Part shown: positions 55,154 through 64,000 of the stretch, piece by piece
How the letters are laid out: each line of letters opens with the position of its first letter
How positions within the stretch are numbered: position 1 is the first letter of the stretch
Source: Roseateles_B flavus
Lineage (GTDB): Bacteria; Pseudomonadota; Gammaproteobacteria; Burkholderiales; Burkholderiaceae_C
Assembly: GCF_039872765.1 (NCBI RefSeq)
Contig: NZ_JBDPZC010000010.1
Location: forward strand, 1-64,000
Direction of reading: 5' to 3'
Length of the DNA stretch: 64,000 bases
Notes under the pieces: model-generated
Databases searched by the model: none
What the model was told of the DNA's origin: nothing
The model's input: the letters and a program-made list of their open reading frames with translations, nothing else
Program-made: the position numbers and the translations under genes

Positions 55154-56083
55154 ATGAAGGCATACAAGGTTTTGGCTGGTCTGGCCCTGGTGGCAGGCAG
55201 CTTTGCAGCCCAAGCTGCACCGACCGTGCTGGACACGGGCATTCTGAAGATGGGCGTGGCCGACAACGGCGGCCTGGGCGCCATGGGCGTCGGCCTGTCC
55301 GGCCCCACGGGTGATGCCATCACCCCGGGCTGCCTGTGCGAAGGCTGGGGCGCTGCCGCTGGCGGCGCTTCGGGCTACGTGTACGGCCTGGGTGGCACGG
55401 GCGTCGTGTCCGCACTGACCACCACCACCACCGCTTCCGGTGCCGGCCTGTCGGCCCAATCCGTGGTGATGCTGTCCAACGGTCTGCAAGTCACCCACAA
55501 GTACTCGTACGCCGCTGGCGGCTCGCTGTTCAAGATCGAAGTGGTGCTGACCAACACCACCGCCGGTTCCCTGAGCGACGTGCGCTATGCCCGTACCCTG
55601 GACTGGGACGTGACCCCGGGCTACTTCGGCAGCAACTACACCACCGTCTACGGCGGCACCCCCACGGGCCCCGGCGGCAAGGTGCTGCACACCTCCACCA
55701 ACCCCTTCGCCGTGCCGGACCCGATGGTGTTCCGCGCTCAAGAGTCCGACACCAATGTGGTGAACTCGGTGGGTGACAAGGGCGGTTACTTCGTCTTCGG
55801 CTTCGGCGCCCTGAACGCTGGCGAGTCCACCTCCTTCAACACCTTCATCGGCGCTTCGCGCTCCGTGGGTGGCCTGAAGGCCGCTCTGGGTTCGGTCGGC
55901 GTGGAAGCCTACTCCTACACCACCGGCAACAGCGTGGCTGACGGCGACTTCGCCCCGGCCTACGGCTACGGCTTCGCTGGCCTGGGCCTGCCCCCGTCCC
56001 TGGTGCCGGAACCCGGCTCCCTGGCTCTGCTGGGCATCGCCGCCATCGGTGCTGGCCTGATCGGTCGCCGCCGTCGCGCCTAA
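55154..56083 (+). CDS. PEP-CTERM exported protein under a sigma-54 promoter
   Basis: A 309-residue secreted protein with signal peptide about 1-21 (ending AQA) and the C-terminal sorting signal VPEPGSLALLGIAAIGAGLI with an RRRRA tail. The middle is glycine- and threonine-rich and beta-like, with VLDTGILKMGVADNGGLGAM and VLTNTTAGSLSDVRYARTLD. Function is unknown; the family often forms floc or biofilm matrix. ggag lies before ATG 55154. It is monocistronic, with a strong terminator. Confidence 0.9.
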   Translation: MKAYKVLAGLALVAGSFAAQAAPTVLDTGILKMGVADNGGLGAMGVGLSGPTGDAITPGCLCEGWGAAAGGASGYVYGLGGTGVVSALTTTTTASGAGLSAQSVVMLSNGLQVTHKYSYAAGGSLFKIEVVLTNTTAGSLSDVRYARTLDWDVTPGYFGSNYTTVYGGTPTGPGGKVLHTSTNPFAVPDPMVFRAQESDTNVVNSVGDKGGYFVFGFGALNAGESTSFNTFIGASRSVGGLKAALGSVGVEAYSYTTGNSVADGDFAPAYGYGFAGLGLPPSLVPEPGSLALLGIAAIGAGLIGRRRRA

Positions 56084-56092
56084 TGGCCTGAC

Positions 56093-56114
56093 ACCTGCCG
56101 CAGCCGCGGCAGGT
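56093..56114. terminator. Hairpin just after the PEP-CTERM gene
   Basis: Perfect 9-bp stem ACCTGCCGC/GCGGCAGGT with loop agcc, 9 bases after the stop. No T-run; it probably protects the mRNA end. Confidence 0.6.
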
Positions 56115-56132
56115 CAAGTCCTCAAGATCGAA

Positions 56133-56163
56133 CCCCGAGTGCCGCAAGGCCTCGGGGTTTTTT
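56133..56163 (+). terminator. Rho-independent terminator after the PEP-CTERM gene
   Basis: Perfect 7-bp stem CCCCGAG/CTCGGGG with an 11-base loop, then six Ts. Confidence 0.9.
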
Positions 56164-56196
56164 CGTGGCGGCTCGCGGCGGCTGAGCTTGCCGCGC

Positions 56197-58533
56197 TCAG
56201 AATGGTTGCAGGGCCCGCAGGACCCGTTCTGCCGTGGCCGGAGCCTGCAGGGGCGGCGCCGAGGGATTGACGCTGGCCACGGCATCCTGCAGGGCCAGAA
56301 GCACGGCGAAGGGCAGCAGCAGCGGCGGCTCGCCCACGGCCTTGGAGCGGTGGATGCTGTCGGCCCCATTGGGCCGCCCGAAGAGCTTCACCCGGAAATC
56401 CAGCGGCATGTCATTGGCCGTGGGGATCTTGTAGGTGCTGGGCGCATGGGTCAGCAGCTTGCCGCTCTGGGGATGCCAGCGCAGCTCCTCGGTGGTGAGC
56501 CAGCCCTGGCCCTGCACGAACGCGCCTTCGACCTGGCCGATGTCCAGCGCCGGGTTCAGTGACTGGCCGACGTCATGCAGGACATCGGCGCGCAGCACCC
56601 GGGATTCGCCGGTGAGCGTGTCGACCAGGACCTCGGCCACGGCCGCGCCGAAGGCAAAGTAGAAGAAGGGCCGCCCCTGCAGGGTCTCGCGATTCCAGTG
56701 CAAGCCGGGGGTGGCATAGAAGCCTTCGCTCCACAACTGGATGCGTCGCAGATAGGCCTGCTGCACCAGCGTGCCGAAGGGAAGGGTGGCGTCGGGGCGC
56801 CCGGCCACCCGGACCTGCCCCTCGGCCCAGCGCAGCGAATCGACCGGCGCCTGCAGCAGTTCGGCCGCCAGGGGTTCCAGCCGCTGGCGGATGCGCCCCG
56901 CGGCGTCCTGGGCCGCCTTGCCGTTGAGGTCGGCCCCGGTCGAGGCGGCCGTGGCCGAGGTGTTGGCGATCTTGCTGGTGTCGGTCGCGGTGGCGCGCAC
57001 GGCTGCCAGCGGCAGGCCCAGGGTCTGGGCCACCACCTGTGCGACCTTGGTGTTGAGGCCCTGGCCCATCTCGGTGCCGCCGTGGTTCACTAGCACCGAA
57101 CCATCGGTGTACACATGTACCAGTGCGCCGGCCTGGTTGAGATGGACGACGTTGAAGGAAATGCCGAACTTCAGCGGCGTGAACGCCAGGCCACGCTTGA
57201 GCACCGGGCTGCGGGCGTTGAAATCGGCGATCTCGGCACGGCGCTGCGCGTAGTCGCAGTCCTGCAGCAGCTGCGTGCTGAGCGGCTCCAGCAGGTTGTC
57301 CTCCACCACCTGGCCATAGGGCGTGACATTGCGCCCGCCTTCGTCGGCGTAGAAGTTGCGCTGCCGGACCACGGCCGGGTCCAGTCCCAGCTGTCGGGCG
57401 ATGCCGTCGAGGATCACCTCCATGACCAGCGCGCCCTGGGGCCCGCCGAAGCCGCGGAAGGCGGTGTTGCTCTGCGTGTTCGTGCGGGCGCAGAAGCCGT
57501 GCAGGGCCACGTGCGGCAGCCAGTAGGCATTGTCGAAGTGGCACAGGGCGCGCGTCATCACCGGCGCCGAGAGGTCCGCTGAATGGCCGCAGTTGGCAAT
57601 GAGATCGACCTCGGCGGCGAGCAGCCGGCCGTCGGCGTCGAAGCCCACGTCCCAGCGGTAGTCGAAGCCGTGGCGCCGCCCGGTGATGAGGAAGTCGTCG
57701 TCACGGTCCAGGCGCAGCTTGACGGGGCGCTGCAGCCGGTGGGCCGCGAGGGCGGCCACACAGGCGAAGAGCGCCGACTGCGATTCCTTGCCGCCAAAGC
57801 CACCCCCCATGCGCCGGCATTGCACCTGCACTCGGTGACTCTCCCAGCTCAATGCGTGAGCCACCAGCTGCTGCATCTCCGAGGGGTGCTGGGTCGAGCA
57901 GTGCAGCAGCAGGCCCTGGTCTTCCTGAGGCAGCGCGTAGCTGATCTGGCCTTCCAGGTAGAACTGCTCCTGGCCGCCCACCGCCCACTCGCCCTGCCAG
58001 CGACGCGGTGCCGATGCCAGCGCCGCCGCCGCATCGCCACGCCGAAGGTGCATGGGGGGCACGACGTACTGGCCGGCGGCATGGGCGTCCAGCGCGGTGA
58101 GCAGCGCCGGCCGGGCCTCGCACTGGATGAAGCGGGCGGCCTGCGCGGCCGCACGCCGGGCCAGGTCCCGATCGCTCGCGATCACGGCGAACACCGGCTG
58201 CCCGAGGTAGCGCAGCTCGCCGTCGGCCAGGATGGGGTCGTCATGCAGCAGCGGACCGCAGTTGTTCTCGCCCGGGATGTCCTCGGCGGTGAGCACGGCC
58301 ACGACGCCGGGCAGGGCCAGCAGGGCGGCGCGGTCCACGCCGATCAAGCGGCCATGGGCGATGGGCGACAGACCCAGCGCGGCATGCAGGGTGCCGCGCA
58401 ACTCCGGGAGGTCGTCGGTGTAGCGGGCCTCGCCGCTGACGTGCAGGGCCGCCGATTCATGCGGCCGGCTGCTGCCGGCGACAGGGGTGGGCGAGAGCGT
58501 CTCCGCAGCGAGGGGTGGGCAGGCCTTGTTCAT
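56197..58533 (-). CDS. xdhB: Xanthine dehydrogenase molybdopterin subunit
   Basis: A 778-residue large subunit carrying the molybdenum cofactor. CRRMGGGFGGKESQ is the cofactor motif, FRGFGGPQGALVMEVILDGI contains the substrate arginine, and KAVGEPPLLLPFAVLLAL holds the catalytic glutamate. It oxidises hypoxanthine and xanthine to urate. Its ATG overlaps the xdhA stop by 4 bases. XdhC, needed for activation, is encoded at 46725. Confidence 0.96.
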   Translation of the reverse strand: MNKACPPLAAETLSPTPVAGSSRPHESAALHVSGEARYTDDLPELRGTLHAALGLSPIAHGRLIGVDRAALLALPGVVAVLTAEDIPGENNCGPLLHDDPILADGELRYLGQPVFAVIASDRDLARRAAAQAARFIQCEARPALLTALDAHAAGQYVVPPMHLRRGDAAAALASAPRRWQGEWAVGGQEQFYLEGQISYALPQEDQGLLLHCSTQHPSEMQQLVAHALSWESHRVQVQCRRMGGGFGGKESQSALFACVAALAAHRLQRPVKLRLDRDDDFLITGRRHGFDYRWDVGFDADGRLLAAEVDLIANCGHSADLSAPVMTRALCHFDNAYWLPHVALHGFCARTNTQSNTAFRGFGGPQGALVMEVILDGIARQLGLDPAVVRQRNFYADEGGRNVTPYGQVVEDNLLEPLSTQLLQDCDYAQRRAEIADFNARSPVLKRGLAFTPLKFGISFNVVHLNQAGALVHVYTDGSVLVNHGGTEMGQGLNTKVAQVVAQTLGLPLAAVRATATDTSKIANTSATAASTGADLNGKAAQDAAGRIRQRLEPLAAELLQAPVDSLRWAEGQVRVAGRPDATLPFGTLVQQAYLRRIQLWSEGFYATPGLHWNRETLQGRPFFYFAFGAAVAEVLVDTLTGESRVLRADVLHDVGQSLNPALDIGQVEGAFVQGQGWLTTEELRWHPQSGKLLTHAPSTYKIPTANDMPLDFRVKLFGRPNGADSIHRSKAVGEPPLLLPFAVLLALQDAVASVNPSAPPLQAPATAERVLRALQPF

Positions 58534-60077
58534 GGCTGAGCTCCGGTCACCGGCTGCTGGCCATCGCGCCCCAGCTGCGTGGCCCACCAGAGGCCGCTGC
58601 GCGCGGCGGGCAGGGGGCTGTCGGTGCGCGTCTCCAGCCAGAAGCGCCGCAGCAGGTTGCCGGCGACCTGGAGTCGATACGCCGCAGAGGCTCGCAGATC
58701 GCTGAGGGGCTGGAAGTCCTGGGGCAGGGCCGCCACCGCTGTCTGCAGCGTGTGCTCATCCCAGGCCTGGTCCAGCAAGGCGGCTTCCGCCTGCGAGGCG
58801 CGCTTGACGATGCCCGCCATGCCGCCATAGACCAGGCGGGCCTCGCGGACCTTGCCTTGCGCCAGGCGCAACGCGAACACGGCGCAGACGGCGGAGATGT
58901 CGCTGTCGTAACGCTTGGCGATCTTGTAGCCGCGCAGCTGCCAGTCCTCGCCGGGCAGGGGCAGGTGCAGGGCCTCGACGAACTCGCCGGGCTGCAGGGC
59001 GTTCTTCATGTAGTCGAGGTAGAAGTCCTGCAGGGGCAGGCGGCGCTGCGCGGCGCCCAGGCGCAGCACGATCTCGGCGCCCAGGGCGATCAGGGCCGGC
59101 GCGCCGTCGCCGATGGGTGAGCCATTGGCGATGTTGCCGCCCAGCGTGCCCGCATGGCGCACTGGCGGCGAGGCAAAGCGCAGCCATAGCTCGCGCAGGG
59201 CCGGGACCCGGTCCACCAGCGCGGTCCAGGCGTCCTCCAGGGACACGGCCGCGCCTATCCACAAGCCGGGCTGGCCGTCATGCCAGGGCTCGGCGCGCCA
59301 TTCGCGCAGGGCGGCCACCTGCAGCGTGCTGATCAAGGTCCCCACGTCGCGGTGCTGCTTGTTGACCCACAGGCCGATGTCGGTGGCACCGGCCAGCAGG
59401 CGCGACTGCGGCCACTGCTGGCGCAGCACGGCCAGGTCTTCCAGGCTGCGGGGCGCGAGGAACTGGCGCGGCGCCTGCTGGGCGGGATCGAAGGCCTCGT
59501 AGGCCAGCGGGGCGTCCTCGCGCAGCTGGCGCAGCGCGGCTTCGGCCGCGCTGGTGTCGAGACGCTGGACAGGCCGCTCGAACATCTGCTCGCCCGCGTC
59601 CAGGATGGGGCGGTAGCCCGTGCAGCGGCACAGATTGCCCGCCAGGCCGTCGGCCAGCTGCTGGCGGCTGGGGCGCGTGCCCGCCGCCTGATGCGATTCA
59701 TAAAGGGCCTGCAGCGTCATCGCGAAACCCGGCGTGCAGAAGCCGCATTGCGAGCCATGGCAGTCCACCAGGGCCTGTTGCACGGGATTGAGCTGGCGCG
59801 AGGAGCCCAGGTCCTCCACAGTGAAGAGGGCCTTGCCGTCCAGCATGGGCAGGAACTGGATGCAGGCATTGAGGTTGCGCAGCTGCAGGCGCTCCTGGGC
59901 GTCGAGCTCGCCGACCAGTACCGTGCAGGCGCCGCAGTCGCCCTCGGCGCAGCCTTCCTTGCTGCCGCAGGCGTCGGCGGATTCGCGCAGCCAGCGCAGC
60001 ACGCTCGTCGTCGGGGGCAGCGAGCGCACTTCCTGGATCTGGCCACGGAAGAAGAAGCGGATGGGGCGTGTGTTCAT
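58530..60077 (-). CDS. xdhA: Xanthine dehydrogenase small subunit (2Fe-2S and FAD)
   Basis: A 515-residue subunit. The first 2Fe-2S site uses C43, C48, C51 and C72 (GCAEGDCGAC); the second uses C111, C114, C150 and C152 (CGFCTPG and CRCTGYRP). The FAD domain follows (about 200-400), with LLAGATDIGLWVNKQ and GGNIANGSPIGDGAPALIAL. It passes electrons from molybdenum to NAD. It is divergent from the LysR gene. ATG 60077 is chosen over an earlier in-frame ATG at 60137. Confidence 0.96.
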   Translation of the reverse strand: MNTRPIRFFFRGQIQEVRSLPPTTSVLRWLRESADACGSKEGCAEGDCGACTVLVGELDAQERLQLRNLNACIQFLPMLDGKALFTVEDLGSSRQLNPVQQALVDCHGSQCGFCTPGFAMTLQALYESHQAAGTRPSRQQLADGLAGNLCRCTGYRPILDAGEQMFERPVQRLDTSAAEAALRQLREDAPLAYEAFDPAQQAPRQFLAPRSLEDLAVLRQQWPQSRLLAGATDIGLWVNKQHRDVGTLISTLQVAALREWRAEPWHDGQPGLWIGAAVSLEDAWTALVDRVPALRELWLRFASPPVRHAGTLGGNIANGSPIGDGAPALIALGAEIVLRLGAAQRRLPLQDFYLDYMKNALQPGEFVEALHLPLPGEDWQLRGYKIAKRYDSDISAVCAVFALRLAQGKVREARLVYGGMAGIVKRASQAEAALLDQAWDEHTLQTAVAALPQDFQPLSDLRASAAYRLQVAGNLLRRFWLETRTDSPLPAARSGLWWATQLGRDGQQPVTGAQP

Positions 60078-60126
60078 GAGAATCCTGTTCCAGCCTCGCA
60101 CCTTACGCGCGCGGTCGCGCGGACGG

Positions 60127-60153
60127 GATATGCTCACTCAAATAGTGGGTATC
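60127..60153. promoter_or_regulatory. Putative LysR operator between xdhA and the LysR gene
   Basis: GATA-N4-CACT-N5-AGTG-N2-TATC forms a dyad centred near 60141. It contains T-N11-A-like spacing and sits between the divergent genes. Confidence 0.55.
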
Positions 60154-60164
60154 AGCGAGCGAAT

Positions 60165-61115
60165 ATGGCGGAAGCGGCGGCACTGGCCAAGATCGAGCTT
60201 CAGCTCATCCGGGTCCTGCACACATTGATCAGCGAACGCAGCGTTTCCCGGGCCGCCCTGCGGCTCGGCAGCTCGCAACCGGCCGTTTCCGGCCAGTTGC
60301 GGCGTCTGCGCGCGCTCACGGGCGACCCGCTGCTGGTGCGCAGCGGCCAGGGCATGGCGCCCACGCCCACGGCCCTGGCGCTGCAGGAGCCGGCCGCGCG
60401 CCTGCTGCTGGAGGCCGAGCGCATCTTCAGCCCGCGCCAGCGCCTGCAGGCCTTCGAGCCGGCCACGGCCCGACAGCGCTTCCGCATCGCCGCCAGCGAC
60501 TACCTCGATCCCTTCTTCCTGCCCGAGCTGGTGGCCCGCCTGCAGCGCGAGGCGCCGGGTGTGCAGCTGGACCTGCAGGCGCTTTCTGCGGATTTCGACT
60601 ACCGCGCCGCCCTGGCCCGCGGCGAGGTGGACCTCGTCATCGGCAACTGGCCCGAGCCGCCTGAGGAGCTGCACCTGGGCCGCCTCTTCAGCGACGAGCT
60701 GGTGGTGCTGATGAGCCAGGACCACCCCATGGCGCGGGCCCCTGCGCGCAGCTGGACCTTGGAGCGCTACCTCGCCTGCCAGCATCTCGCGCCCATGCCC
60801 TTTGCCGCGGCCCAGCCGGGGTTCGTGGACCAGCACCTGGCCAGCCTGGGCCTGAGCCGCTCCGTCGCCGTGCGCAGCGCCCATTTCGGGCAGCTGCCGC
60901 AGATGGTGGCCCAGAGCCTGCTGGTGCTGACGACGGGGCGCCAGTTCTGCAGCCGCTTCGTGGACCAGCTGCCGGTGAAGATCCTGCGCTGCCCCGTGCC
61001 TTTCCCGCCTCTGAACTACTACCAGCTCTGGCATGAGCTGGGCCACGCGGCGCCCGCCCATCGCTGGCTGCGCGAGCAGGTGCGCGAGCTCGCGCGCCAG
61101 CTGGCGCGCGCCTGA
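60165..61115 (+). CDS. LysR-type transcription regulator
   Basis: A 316-residue regulator. The winged HTH (about 10-70) has ERSVSRAALRLGSSQPAVSG and QLRRLRALTGDPLLVRSG. The effector domain has two lobes, with FRIAASDYLDPFFLPELVAR and ARGEVDLVIGNWPEPPEELH. It is divergent from xdhA and upstream of guaD, so it probably controls xanthine and guanine oxidation. guaD starts 5 bases after it. Confidence 0.92.
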   Translation: MAEAAALAKIELQLIRVLHTLISERSVSRAALRLGSSQPAVSGQLRRLRALTGDPLLVRSGQGMAPTPTALALQEPAARLLLEAERIFSPRQRLQAFEPATARQRFRIAASDYLDPFFLPELVARLQREAPGVQLDLQALSADFDYRAALARGEVDLVIGNWPEPPEELHLGRLFSDELVVLMSQDHPMARAPARSWTLERYLACQHLAPMPFAAAQPGFVDQHLASLGLSRSVAVRSAHFGQLPQMVAQSLLVLTTGRQFCSRFVDQLPVKILRCPVPFPPLNYYQLWHELGHAAPAHRWLREQVRELARQLARA

Positions 61116-61120
61116 AACCC

Positions 61121-62452
61121 ATGACGAAAGAGACCGTGACCGCTTCCTCCCGCCTGGCCCTGCGCGGCGACCTCCTGGACTTCACCGGCACGCCTGCCTG
61201 GGGCGCGCTGGACGACCCGGCCGTGCGCTTCCGCCCGGACCACTGGCTGCTGATCGAGGACGGACGCATCGTGGGCGCCCAGGCCGAAGACCCCGATGCC
61301 CGCTGGACCCGCGAGGACCACCGCGGCCGCCTGATCCTGCCCGGCTTCATCGACACCCATGTGCACTGCCCGCAGCTGGACGTCATTGCCAGCTACGGCG
61401 CCGAGCTGCTGGACTGGCTCAACACCTACACCTTCCCCGCCGAGCAGCGCTATGCCGACCCGGCCGTGGCGCGCGGCGGTGCCGAGCGCTTCCTCGATGC
61501 CCTGCTGGCTCACGGCACGACCGCGGCGATGGTCTTCCCCACGGTGCACAAGGTGTCCGCCGAGACGCTGTTCGAGGCGGCCCGCCAGCGTGGCATGCGC
61601 CTGCTGACGGGCAAGGTGCTGATGGACCGCCATGCCCCGGATGGCCTGCGCGACGACGTGGACCAGGCCCGGCGCGACTGCGAGGACCTGATCCGCCGCT
61701 TCCACGGCCAGGACCGCCTGGGCTATGCCGTCACCGTGCGTTTCGCCCCCACCAGCACGCCCGCCCAGCTGGCCATGGCCGGCGATCTCTGCCGCCAGGA
61801 CGCCTCGCTGTACATGCAGACCCATGTGGCCGAGAACCGCGCCGAGGTCGAATGGGTGGCGAAGCTCTTTCCCGAGGCGCGCAGCTACCTCGACGTCTAC
61901 GACCGCGTCGGCCTCCTGCACGAGCGCGCCGTGCTGGCCCACGGGATCTGGCTGGACGCGCAGGACCGGGCCCTGCTGGCGCAGCGCGGCGCGCAGCTGG
62001 CCTTCTGCCCTTCGTCCAATCTCTTCCTGGGCAGCGGGCTGTTCGACTGGGTCGCGGCCCGCGAGGCGGGCTTTGCCGTCAGCGTGGCCTCGGACGTGGG
62101 CGGGGGCACGTCGCTGTCCACCCAGCGCAGCCTGGGCGATGCCTACAAGGTGCAGGCCCTGGCAGGCCGGCGGATGACCGCCTGGGCGGGGCTTCATGCG
62201 GCCACGCTTGGCGCAGCGCAAGGCCTGGGGCTGTCCCATGAGATCGGCCACCTCGGCGTGGGTACACTGGCCGACGTCTGCATCTGGGACTGGGCCCGCG
62301 GCCCGGTGGCCGAGGCGCGCTTCGCGGTGGCCCGCGAACTGCACGAGAAGGTCTTTGCCTGGATGACGCTGTCCGACGAGCGCAACCTCGCCGCTGCCTT
62401 CGTGGCCGGCGTGGCGCGCCATCGGCGTCCGGATCCCTTGCCCCACCCCTGA
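61121..62452 (+). CDS. guaD: Guanine deaminase
   Basis: A 443-residue amidohydrolase that deaminates guanine to xanthine, feeding XdhAB. The zinc site GFIDTHVHCPQLDVIASYGA is typical, as are LDWLNTYTFPAEQRYADPA, QTHVAENRAEVEWV and SVASDVGGGTSLSTQRSLGD. It lies directly behind the LysR gene. Confidence 0.95.
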   Translation: MTKETVTASSRLALRGDLLDFTGTPAWGALDDPAVRFRPDHWLLIEDGRIVGAQAEDPDARWTREDHRGRLILPGFIDTHVHCPQLDVIASYGAELLDWLNTYTFPAEQRYADPAVARGGAERFLDALLAHGTTAAMVFPTVHKVSAETLFEAARQRGMRLLTGKVLMDRHAPDGLRDDVDQARRDCEDLIRRFHGQDRLGYAVTVRFAPTSTPAQLAMAGDLCRQDASLYMQTHVAENRAEVEWVAKLFPEARSYLDVYDRVGLLHERAVLAHGIWLDAQDRALLAQRGAQLAFCPSSNLFLGSGLFDWVAAREAGFAVSVASDVGGGTSLSTQRSLGDAYKVQALAGRRMTAWAGLHAATLGAAQGLGLSHEIGHLGVGTLADVCIWDWARGPVAEARFAVARELHEKVFAWMTLSDERNLAAAFVAGVARHRRPDPLPHP

Positions 62453-62476
62453 AACGCAGAAGTCTTGCTGATCGCC

Positions 62477-64000
62477 ATGGCCGAACCCGTCCCCCGACTC
62501 GAACTCCAAGGCATCAGCAAGCAGTACCCGGCCGTCAAGGCCAACGATGGCGTCTCGCTGCGGGTGATGCCCGGGCAGATCCAGGCCGTGCTGGGCGAGA
62601 ACGGCGCGGGCAAGTCCACGCTGATGAAGATCATCTACGGCGCCGTGCAGCCCGACGAGGGCCGGCTGCTGTGGAACGGGCAGCCGGTGCAGGTCAGAAG
62701 CCCGGCCCAGGCCCGGCAGCTCGGCATCAGCATGGTCTACCAGCACTTCTCGCTGTTCGACACCCTCAGCGCCGCCGAGAACGTCTGGCTGGGCCTGGAC
62801 AAGAGCCTCAGCCTGGCCGAGGTGACGCAGCGCATCCGCGAGCTGTCCGCCGCCTACGGGCTGGAGGTCGACCCGCAGCGGCCGGTGCACACGCTGTCAG
62901 TGGGCGAGCGTCAGCGGGTGGAGATCGTGCGGGCCCTGCTGACGAATCCCCGCCTGCTGATCCTCGACGAGCCCACCTCCGTGCTCACGCCGCAGGCCGT
63001 GCAGAAGCTCTTCGAGGTGCTGCGCCGCCTGGCCGCCGAGGGCTGCGCCATCCTCTACATCAGCCACAAGCTCGACGAAATCCGCGCCCTGTGCCAGCAC
63101 TGCACGGTGCTGCGCGGCGGCAAGGTCACGGGCGAGGTGGACCCGCGCACCGTGGACAACGCCGCGCTGTCCCGCCTCATGATCGGCAGCGAGCCGCCGC
63201 GCCTGCAGGCCGCCCGCGGCGAGCCGGGCGCCCCGGTGCTGCGCGTGCAGGGCCTGGACCTGGCCACCGACAACCCCTTCGGCACCGCCCTGCGCGGCCT
63301 GGCCTTCGAGCTGCGCGCGGGCGAGATCCTGGGCGTGGCCGGTGTCAGCGGCAATGGCCAGCAGGAGCTGCTGGCCGCGCTGTCGGGCGAGGACCCGCGG
63401 GCGCCCAGGGGCAGCATCCGGCTGTTCGAGGCGGACATCGCCCAGGCCAGCTGCCGCAAGCGCCGCAGGCTGGGTCTGCATGTCGTGCCCGAGGAGCGAT
63501 TGGGGCGCGGCGCCGTGCCCAGTCTTTCCCTGGCCGACAACACCCTGCTGACCCGCACCGAGGCCGTCAAGGCCGGCGGCTGGCTGCACAAGGCCCAGGC
63601 CCGGCGCCTGGCCGAGGAGCTGATCGCCCGCTTCGGCGTTCGCTGCGGCGGCTCGGGGGCTGCGGCCCGCAGCCTCTCGGGGGGCAATCTTCAGAAGTTC
63701 ATCGTGGGTCGCGAGATCGATGCGGCCCCCAAGCTGCTGCTCATCGCCCAGCCCACCTGGGGCGTGGACGTGGGCGCAGCGGCCCAGATCCGTGGGGAGC
63801 TGCTCAAGCTGCGCGACGCCGGCTGCGCGCTCCTGGTCTTCAGTGAGGAGTTGGACGAGTTGTTCGAGATCAGTGACCGCCTGGTGGTGATGGCCCAGGG
63901 ACGCCTCTCACCCAGCATGCCGGTGGCCCAGGCCACGGTGGAGCGTATCGGGGCGTGGATGTCCGGCCTCTGGGACGCGACCGACGCCAAGGAGGCTCCG
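62477..64000 (+). CDS. ABC sugar/nucleoside-type ATP-binding protein, partial at right edge
   Basis: An open frame of 508 codons from ATG 62477 to the window end without a stop. It is a duplicated ATPase as in BMP-family (nucleoside) and ribose-type importers. The first half has Walker A GENGAGKST, Q-loop VYQHFS, signature LSVGERQRVEIVRAL and Walker B LLILDEPTSVLT. The second half has LSGGNLQKFIVGREI and LLIAQPTWGVDVGAA. The family is about 510-520 residues, so it is nearly complete. Next to guaD, a purine or nucleoside importer is likely. Confidence 0.92.
   Translation, partial: MAEPVPRLELQGISKQYPAVKANDGVSLRVMPGQIQAVLGENGAGKSTLMKIIYGAVQPDEGRLLWNGQPVQVRSPAQARQLGISMVYQHFSLFDTLSAAENVWLGLDKSLSLAEVTQRIRELSAAYGLEVDPQRPVHTLSVGERQRVEIVRALLTNPRLLILDEPTSVLTPQAVQKLFEVLRRLAAEGCAILYISHKLDEIRALCQHCTVLRGGKVTGEVDPRTVDNAALSRLMIGSEPPRLQAARGEPGAPVLRVQGLDLATDNPFGTALRGLAFELRAGEILGVAGVSGNGQQELLAALSGEDPRAPRGSIRLFEADIAQASCRKRRRLGLHVVPEERLGRGAVPSLSLADNTLLTRTEAVKAGGWLHKAQARRLAEELIARFGVRCGGSGAAARSLSGGNLQKFIVGREIDAAPKLLLIAQPTWGVDVGAAAQIRGELLKLRDAGCALLVFSEELDELFEISDRLVVMAQGRLSPSMPVAQATVERIGAWMSGLWDATDAKEAP

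Noticed and set aside
57104..57121. Palindrome-like ggtgtacacatgtacc inside xdhB
   Set aside because: It is within coding sequence and does not match the TGTATACA operator.

Overview
The window is high-GC DNA from a betaproteobacterium, most likely a Burkholderiales member of the Rubrivivax/Leptothrix/Roseateles group (inference from gene order, not a database match). Supporting points are hisIE followed by a small membrane protein, HIT and tatABC, then petABC-sspAB, the DciA-like/secA pair, a tripartite-tricarboxylate (Bug) receptor, an argB-HAD-slmA block, and PEP-CTERM exported proteins. It reads as chromosome. There is no rRNA, insertion sequence, phage or CRISPR array, and one tRNA gene, tRNA-Thr(TGT).

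Layout. 1-313: tandem repeat of about 157 bp that duplicates the upstream region and first 13 bases of a small gene. 301-3903: small gene, phenylacetate-CoA-ligase-like enzyme and two periplasmic binding proteins. 3925-6076 (minus): cupin, VOC protein, dtd and a CDF metal exporter. 6156-10998: argB, HAD phosphatase, orphan response regulator, slmA, a 9-bp repeat tract, DUF815 ATPase and Nudix hydrolase. 10991-17361: hisI, hisE, membrane protein, HIT, tatABC, DegS-like protease, NIF3-like protein and pdxA. 17474-20615: DUF1631 protein and mscL. 20848-25200: petABC, sspAB and tRNA-Thr. 25274-28704: DciA-like gene and secA. 28737-30219: two PEP-CTERM genes. 30257-36486: argJ, a SPOR protein, a methyltransferase and an AmpG-like transporter. 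37050-41464: copper-uptake-like locus (YcnI, TonB receptor, DUF2946) and a binding protein. 41585-50839 and 56197-64000: purine catabolism in two blocks. The 5.3 kb between them (50858-56163) holds hemerythrin, Crp/Fnr regulator, HDOD, TPR and PEP-CTERM genes.

Purine catabolism is the main connected theme. GuaD makes xanthine from guanine. XdhA/XdhB with XdhC oxidise it to urate. A membrane urate hydroxylase with a fused cytochrome c (PuuD) makes 5-hydroxyisourate. UraH, the UraD half of a UraD-AllC fusion, PuuE and the AllC half lead through allantoin and allantoate to ureido compounds. A type-2 glycerate kinase fits disposal of the glyoxylate. A truncated ABC ATPase at the right edge probably imports purines or nucleosides. 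A GntR/FCD regulator heads the minus-strand arm; a TGTATACA palindrome lies in its divergent promoter region and again upstream of puuD, suggesting one regulon.

The most interesting items are: a PEP-CTERM protein with the Cys and Gln signatures of a thioester domain; a textbook sigma-54 promoter upstream of another PEP-CTERM gene; a near-identical promoter block shared by argB and argJ, 24 kb apart; divergent genes whose start codons lie on the same CATG; and the left-edge tandem repeat.
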